A stretch of 64,000 nucleotides of DNA from Apium graveolens. Lineage: Eukaryota; Streptophyta; Magnoliopsida; Apiales; Apiaceae. Positions 57,214-64,000 of the stretch are shown one piece after another (positions within the stretch are counted from its first letter, which is position 1; every line of letters begins with the position of its first letter). The notes below the pieces were generated by a model. The model saw only the letters and a program-made list of their open reading frames with translations, searched no databases and was not told the origin of the DNA. The stretch is taken from positions 164,903,995-164,967,994 of the forward strand of contig NC_133655.1 of NCBI RefSeq assembly GCF_009905375.1, given 5' to 3'. The position numbers and the translations under genes are program-made.

Positions 57214-58213
57214 TGTTAGTCCCTAACAATGTAACAAGAATTACAGAAGGGGGGTTGAATGGAATTCTTGAACCTTTTCTCAAATTATAAAATGTTCTAT
57301 CTTAATAATATATAAGTGTTTGATTTGCAAAGTGCGTAATAAGAAGTTAGTAAAATCAAAACACAAGTAATTAAAAACACAAGCCTTTAAAAACTTTCTG
57401 GTGGATTTGAATGTATCCACCAAAGATATATATTATATCAAGAGAACTCTGTGTAGCAAGATTTCTCACAGCTGCTTACAAATATGAACAACTAAGGTTT
57501 TAGAGAAATGCTAAGAATACAGCTTACAAATGTTTCTCTGAGAATATTCTTGCTTAGTGTTCTTATTGTTCTATTTGCTATTTCTTAGTTTATATATCAC
57601 CAAGATTACAAAGTAATAAGACAAGATAATAAAAAAAACCTATCAAGTCTAATACTATGCTGCTTCATTATCTATTCCAGCATTTTTGAATATCTTCATA
57701 ATAGTATGGAAATGGCCATGCTTCTTTGTTCTCTAAAACCCAGTTGAATAGGCTTCCACATTCCTTTTGCATACACTCGACGCATGTGACTGTGTTGTCA
57801 CTGTCAACTGATGTTTGAATTGATTATCCGTCGGGTATATGATCATCCGTCGGGTTGCCTAGTTGATCATCCGTCGAGTGGCATTGTTGTTTATCTGTCG
57901 GGTAGCTATCTGACACTTGACTTCATTTAATTTATATAGAATTACAAGACATCATCTATGTATAATTAATCAACCTATTCCGCATATCTAATTAAAGTCA
58001 ACATGACTTGAGTGCTACTACAGAATCTAAACAAGGTGTATGCAGAAATGTGTTACAGACTCATTATTACATAAGCTGCTCACTCGATGGATAATTGATC
58101 ATCATCCGTCGGGACTATATTCCTTATCCGTCGAGTGCTACATTTTTCACTAAGTAAAATCTACTAAGGTGTTTTGTTAATAAAATTATCAAGTTCACAA
58201 CATATTCACAACA
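57214..58213 (-). mobile_element. 5' LTR of the copia (1000 bp, minus strand)
   Basis: On the minus strand it starts TGTTGTGAATATG at 58213 and ends TTAGGGACTAACA at 57214. It is complete, unlike the other LTR. Candidate TATA box TATATAAA at 57589-57596. ATCCGTCGGG-type motifs lie near 57824, 57844, 57867, 57891 and 58104-58135. Confidence 0.92.
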
Positions 58214-58780
58214 GATTTTAATACCAGATTTGGATAATTATTAAAACAGAGACTCTTATAAAACACTTTATACGATAATAAGGGAATAATATCTCTCCTT
58301 TTGACAATACAGATTTTTATCGATCTATAAAATGATTAGCGTATCGAAAATTTCACGCCGGGACTCGTACAGGTCAAACCGTACCCCGGATCGAGAAAGT
58401 CAAAACACGGAAAGTGTTCAGAATGATCAGATTAGGTTAGGAAGGAGTTTTAAGAAAAGTTTCGGGAGGTAAAAACGCAAAATGGTTGAAGTGGGACGAT
58501 TTCTGATTCTAAAAAAGTAATTTTATAATTTCGTAAAAATGATCATTATTAATTCTATAAATCCTTATAAAATCACGTAACACTCCAAAAATTCCCAGAA
58601 TAATAACAAAATCATTTATATTTTATTATAGATAATTAAAAATTAAAATATCCTAACTATATCAGACATAACACCCAAATATTAATATCAATCATCAAAT
58701 AATTCACCAAAATTCACATAATAATCATATAATAACTATTTATTGATAAAATAATTACATAATATTTCTCGGACGTTACA
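58214..58780 (-). mobile_element. LTR of element E, 5' portion (minus strand)
   Basis: On the minus strand it starts TGTAACGTCCGAG at 58780, right after a purine tract. The segment 58340-58500 resembles LTR B near 30770-30900 (the TCCTTCCTAACCTAATC, TTTTCGATCCGG and GTACGGTTTG blocks), so E is a relative of B in the opposite direction. The rest of this LTR is at 26554-29431. Confidence 0.8.
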
Positions 58781-58800
58781 TCCTTCCCCTCTTAAAAGGA
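58781..58800 (-). other. Polypurine tract of element E
   Basis: On the minus strand TTTTAAGAGGGGAAGGA precedes the LTR start. This identifies the LTR as the 3' LTR of E. Confidence 0.8.
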
Positions 58801-61800
58801 TTCTGTCCTCAGAATCATGCTAAGGAACAAACAATGTTACATTTCGAGTATCTTACTTAAAATTTCTCAGGACTCATCATTTTAACCACTACTCAACAGT
58901 CTTTTGCCAATATCAACATTTATCAGTTGCTCATGCAACCTAATACAAGTCTCTATTTCATACATATGGAGCTAAATTACTCTTCCTGATCATGCAGAAA
59001 TGAATGTCTTATGAACTCGTTATACCTGTGACAACAAGGCCAACTCATTTGTAGTCGTTCTATCTATCTCATTGTCTCAAAGGACTAACTTAATTTACAC
59101 TAATCTTCTTTTCTTTCTAATTCCAATAATTCATGCTCATGAATGCCTTCCATTATCAGTGACTGTTCTATTTTACTTCCCATGTCTCTTTCTGTTCGAT
59201 CAGTCTAACCTATGATCATGTTCAACCGTATTCGGGAACCTTTAATCGATCTTTTATACTTTTCATTCATCTGCGAATCATATACTAAACTCCTGGTGTC
59301 TTCGGTTTCTAGATATCTTAAGTCTATTCTAAAATTTAAAGTTAAAAAGAAAATTTCGACAATTGGATTTAACTGACCACTTAATAGTATGCCTCAATTT
59401 CTGTTTAATCACTATCAAGTATATTCATCGAGTGAGAATCTTTTACTATCTGAAAGAAAAAGTATTAATTTGGAATGGCCTGAATCATAAATTTATTTAA
59501 ACCAAACTCCTGGTACTAATACTCATTTTGTTGTTATATCGAATTAGATATCAATATGAACTTTGATGCTCACAACGTCCTATACTGAAGTCAACATCAA
59601 TCATCTATATTAATACCACCTTTGATATCTAACAACAAAGTAAGTATCAGCATAAACCAGAAACTGAATTAAACCTGCTCTTCAATTTTTAACTTTTCCA
59701 ATTCCTTTACCACTCCCCAGCAATCTTAATGGTATTCACTCTTTCCTTTCTACTCAAGATATTTGTTCCTAAATGGACCTTGCCTGGTTGGTAGTTAACC
59801 AACCCACCATAGCTCATAATCAATTATGTCTAGAATTCATATCTTTGAAGCTTAGAACGCAGTTTCTACTTTTCACCCTTCGCATACATATCTTCAGGTT
59901 TTTCAACTTGGTCTTCCTTAGTCCCTGAATGGGCGAGGATGTTATCAATAAATATAATTACACTATCCAAATACTCCTTATACCCTATGTTCATTTAACC
60001 CTCAGGAATGACGGGTACATAATATCATTAGAACTCATGATACCCTTACCTTACTCTAAACACAGTCTTTAGTGTGACCTCAGGTTTACAACTTCTGGTA
60101 ATCAATGCGTAACTTCAGACCTCCATTCTTCTTTTCTATGACCACTTTTGTGCATAGCGCGAAACACTTCTTATTTAATTATTCCTTCATTCCACACTCC
60201 TGAAGTTTCCTTAATTCATTATTTCATCCCTACTGGGTCATACGATACGAGGCTTTTGACACTAGCTCAACTTTGTGCAATAACCGATCAAAAATTCTTA
60301 CTTCATTCCCCGAGGTAACCTTGGTAAATTATTCTTTAGAACCTTCGGGACTTCTCTTTAATTCTAAAAATTTCTGATATGAGATTAATTGTAACGTTCT
60401 TCTCTAAAAGTTCACCACGAATACTGTTGTTTAATATTCCCTGTTTACGCGCATTCTTTGAATGAGATTCCTATTTTCAATTATCGGCATTTCACTTCAT
60501 TCTCCTATCAGTTTTGGCACAACTGACGTTCACAACTTGCTTATATCCTGGATCATTTTATAAAATTTCTTTATCATCCTTTTGATTCCACTTCTTTTCT
60601 TAATTGGTTCTCCATTCTCAGTATTCATTATCTCTTTTAAACATAAGGGATCTCTTTTTATTGACAAGATTAATCTGTTCATTATTAGATAAGCCATTTC
60701 TGGAGTTCACACTGGAATGAAGGCTTTTATTTATAATATTTAAATTCTTATTAACAGAATTATTAAAATTCATCGATAGAGATTTTCCTAACCTCGCTTA
60801 AATCATCACTGATCACAAATTTGGATTTCTCCAATTGATCAACATTTCTATTTTTTTTTCGAGTTCACATACGGACTTCGTCAGTCTCTGCCTTACATTT
60901 TACAGTAGCTTCCGTTGAATCATCATTCGATATGGGTATACATTCGAGTCCTTCCTGAACACCATTACAGATGGTAAATCTTTTTCTTTTGTCTTGAACC
61001 TTAAGTTCTTGAAAACGCTCTTCTTGTTTATGGTAAAGGTCTATTCAGTTTAATAAGACCGCGCACATGCCTGCAGTAACATCACAGTAAATTTAATAAA
61101 TTTTTGATTTCTGCTAATACCATTATTTCCACCAAATTCCTAATTGCTTTGATTTAAGATCTGAAAATCATGTCAAATTTTGACTTAATCTAATTGGAAT
61201 CGATCTCCATTTAACTAACCATTAATTGGTAAAGTTAATCAATTAACTCCTTTAACTGATCAACTAACCAAGTGCTGACTAGCTAACTGGAATCAAAGAC
61301 CAATTATATAAAGTTGGTTTGGTCATAACAATCTTTCTCAAGGACCGAAATCGCAGTCATTTGGAGTACAACTGAGAATGAAGATATACTTCTTTATTCT
61401 TAAAAGTAGGGAAGTTTCTAAAAATTTGAGCAGCATTTCCCCTATATCATCGACTACCAGTCGGACTTAGGCCGACACCATCAATCAACCAAACCATCCA
61501 CAAGCATATCGATCCACTTCCATCCACCAAACTTATCAATTCACCAAAATTCAAAATATATCCTTTGATCAACATCTGACTGGCATAGAATATATCTTTT
61601 GAATTGGACTAAGGTCTTAAATCAACAATGATTAATATACCCATGCTTTTCTCAGTTCTTGCAGAATATTACAAAATATTACTAATGAGCTTAAGATTAT
61701 CTTTTTGTTTCTCAAAAATTTTATTTCGCGAGTCTTCTAACTTATTTCTTGTCATTACTAATTGTGTATAGTTACTTTTAAGAATTATACCGTATCCTTC

Positions 61801-64000
61801 AACTAATCACATCAATCCTCTATTTTTGAAGAGACACACTCAAATTACACATGGTCTTAATTATCATAATCACAATCTGGTGAAAACTTAATTATTAGAT
61901 CATTATTTCTTAGAAGGTTTCACAGTCGAGTCACCATTCCTTTATCTCCACTTATGTTCCCATATCGAACTTTCGTCACTGATCTGGTTATGGGTATTAA
62001 ATTCACCATAACTTATTTACTCAAGTTTAGGGAGCCTCACAATATTTTAAAGAACACGTTCGAAATTTGGTTACAATTAAGATTTATTCTATCTTGAATT
62101 TTCACGACCAATATCTTCCCGCGATGAAGGGAGGCTTCACGTATTAATAGCCTGTCCGAGTCATTGTTCAGAATTCCCTTGATCTTCGATTGTCTTCCCA
62201 ACACTCGTTCGCTTTGACTGACGCACACAGCTTTACTTCCTTATTTTATAACTAATTTCTTTATTACAGTTCACTAATTATTTATTTCACATCAAAATCA
62301 TCTGATTTGAAGCACATCGTGTCAAAGCAACCTACCATACTACTGAAGTCCTCATAACAAGAACACCCGTCTGATTTGATGTCTTTGTAACGACCACGAT
62401 ATTAGTGAATTCATTCTTCCTTGCCCACAGATGTCCACCATTTATCGGCTTACAATCATATCCACCTTCGACACGTAATTCTACCTGTCACACGGGACTA
62501 TTCCATTTCTTTTGTAATTGTCAAAGAACAGACTCTACACGAGAGGAGAGTTTGTGAATATGATTTTGATTGAAAAACTGGATAAGGAATAACAATGCAA
62601 CAAACGATTGGGAGAATCTGTAAGTCAATAAATTGAAGGAAGAAGAATGACTGAAGAATGAGACAACCATATTCGTACTCAAGATGACCAGTCTTTCATA
62701 TTATATGGCATACATCACATGATTAAGTGGCGTCCCACCAGACTCTTCATCATTTCGACAAAGCGGTACATCACAACACTATTTATCTCAATCAGGAATC
62801 AATAACTTGAGAAGAGAAACAATTTAGAAGAAATATAATAAATTCTCTTTCATTTTTGCCTCATATGATTTATCAATAAAAGAAGCTCATACGTCTTCAA
62901 GAATCAAGAAGAACATATGTTATCGTATTAGAGAAAAGAATGTTAGTGTTGATTGCCGTCCACGCTTCACTTACGTATACCTTCAGGAATCATTGGAACA
63001 AGAGATTCACAATTTACATCACATTATAACTTTGGAATATCGTCTGGAAATGCCTCCACATTAATTGCTTTAATGATTTGATGTTAATCGCGTCCTTACG
63101 AAATCTATACCACTGCTTCCAATTTCATCTATGCCGCGTAGAATAACCATCGATCACGCAACGCCTCAATTTCGTCGATAGAAATACGAATCTTCTCCAA
63201 TCATCTGGAGGATTCTTTCATTTTCTTCAATCATCCTATGTCCGTTCAAATCACGAATCTTGTTAAATTTTAATAATTTCATGAGTTGGGTAAATAATGT
63301 TTTAACATGTTGATTCAATTATTAATATATTAAACAAAATTTATGTTCGTCTTTCACGAAAAATTTAAACTTTCTTCTTACTAGTGGGTCTACTTGGTCC
63401 TCCGAACGAGCAACACTAAGTCTAAATCCATTCTTCTTCTAGGTCATTTTCTGTTTATAATAACAAGAACTTAAGTAGTAATTCGACAACCAAATTGTGA
63501 AACTCATTTTATGCAAAGATCTTCTAAAAGTTGATTAAGAAAATCTTTTTCGAAATAAAATTTTGAAAGTCAAATATTTGGTCGTCATTACTATATAAGT
63601 TACTTGCTATTCTTATAATTTGCTAATGAAATGTCTAATGAAAAGAATGCCCATGCACGGGTCTCCCCACTTCGGTGTATTTCCTATTTCTCCTTGGATT
63701 ACGTTCGCATTTATTAGTCGACGAAACTTTATATACCATTGTATACCATTTTATTCGTAATTCTAACCCGATACTGATGCCTGTCGCTGCCTTTAATATT
63801 CTCGTCGTCATCCTAGATGTTATGCTTAAGATTACTAATGCAATTTGACATTCTGTTTGTAGATAAGGTCGCACCTTCTTGCTAGTCTTACCTATATCTA
63901 ATAATGTAAATATCATTCCCTATGCAGCTCCCGATAAATGATAAGAATCTTCTCGCAATGGTGGTGCCTCTGAAATGTTCAACGTTGGTTCTTCATCAGC
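58801..64000 (-). mobile_element. Internal region of element E (decayed, runs off the window)
   Basis: AT-rich, without a frame above 93 codons. Only reverse transcriptase can be recognised (59880-60165). From its distance to the polypurine tract (1.3 kb, against 2.6 kb in B), much of RNase H and integrase has been lost. The stretches 58801-59870 and 60170-64000 hold no motif I can support. Two short minus frames (62037-62228, 63635-63916) are unrecognised. Confidence 0.65.
59880..60165 (-). pseudogene. Reverse transcriptase remnant (element E)
   Basis: Minus-strand reading gives VVIEKKNGGLKLRIDYQKL (60105-60160), matching the [18 protein letters not shown] block of B. Further on comes KEYLDSVIIFIDNILAHSGTKED (about 59915-59985), matching the FIDDILIYS block. 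The catalytic D-D pair has become D-N. The DNA between the two blocks is shorter than in B, and stops follow both. Confidence 0.78.

Larger units (their letters stand above)
29432..58213 (-). mobile_element. Sirevirus-like Ty1/copia element (minus strand), containing element B
   Basis: Direct repeats of about 1 kb (29432-30390 and 57214-58213) flank a Met-type primer site (57200-57211), a gag start, an integrase-RT-RNase H pol in copia order, a long third reading frame, and a G-rich polypurine tract (30391-30404 on the minus strand). LTR length, the gag start MNKKDVRVKIPF and a large frame after pol suggest the Sirevirus lineage. The element is dead: most of gag and the protease are missing, RT has a stop and an in-frame deletion, and the third frame is frameshifted. 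Removing B (30458-47020) makes it about 12.2 kb. Confidence 0.9.

Noticed and set aside
62037..63916. Short minus frames as gag or protease of E
   Set aside because: Searched by eye for the zinc-knuckle and D-S-G motifs without a convincing match; left as unassigned internal DNA.

Overview
The window is plant nuclear DNA, probably from a eudicot with a large, repeat-rich genome. Every part I could assign belongs to LTR retrotransposons, and I found no ordinary host gene, tRNA, rRNA or CRISPR array. The evidence is initiator-Met-type primer sites, polypurine tracts, TG...CA long terminal repeats with 5-bp target duplications, Ty3/gypsy chromovirus and Ty1/copia gag-pol sequence, and strong AT-richness. 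I cannot name the species.

Left part (1-26347). An old 4-kb-class LTR, here called O (1-1128 and 24401-26347, + strand), is split by a very young composite element A (1129-24395). A reads LTR - internal - LTR - internal - LTR, with a unit of about 9.61 kb, and the whole is bounded by a single GGAAC duplication. Both internal regions carry the same wrecked gag-pol, so A is a non-autonomous element. The O and A LTRs are distant relatives.

Right part (26554-64000). This is a nest of insertions. Element E (minus strand) contributes its 3' LTR (26554-29431 and 58214-58780) and decayed internal DNA (58781-64000). A Sirevirus-like copia (29432-58213, minus) lies inside that LTR. Inside the copia, next to its 3' end, is chromovirus B (30458-47015, plus, TSD AAAAC). 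Inside the gag of B is a solo LTR, C (35287-39344, minus, TSD CGATT), and inside the integrase of B is a small MITE (43040-43237). The copia carries an unusually long third reading frame after pol (about 4.4 kb, broken by frameshifts).

Most interesting signal. The LTRs of A, O and C, which differ greatly elsewhere, each contain a short open frame starting at an ATG 300-450 bp before the LTR end. It begins just after a conserved acceptor-like AG and resembles the N-terminal tail of histone H3. In C the match covers K-Q-T-A-R-K and the following G-G. B, a relative of these elements, retains a chromodomain at the end of its integrase, the type of module that in this family reads histone H3 tails. 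This suggests, but does not show, H3-tail mimicry by this group of retrotransposons. The second notable signal is a short DNA motif (ATCCGTCGGG/ATCCGTCGAG) repeated in the copia LTRs, in its untranslated DNA, and inside its coding sequence in more than one frame.
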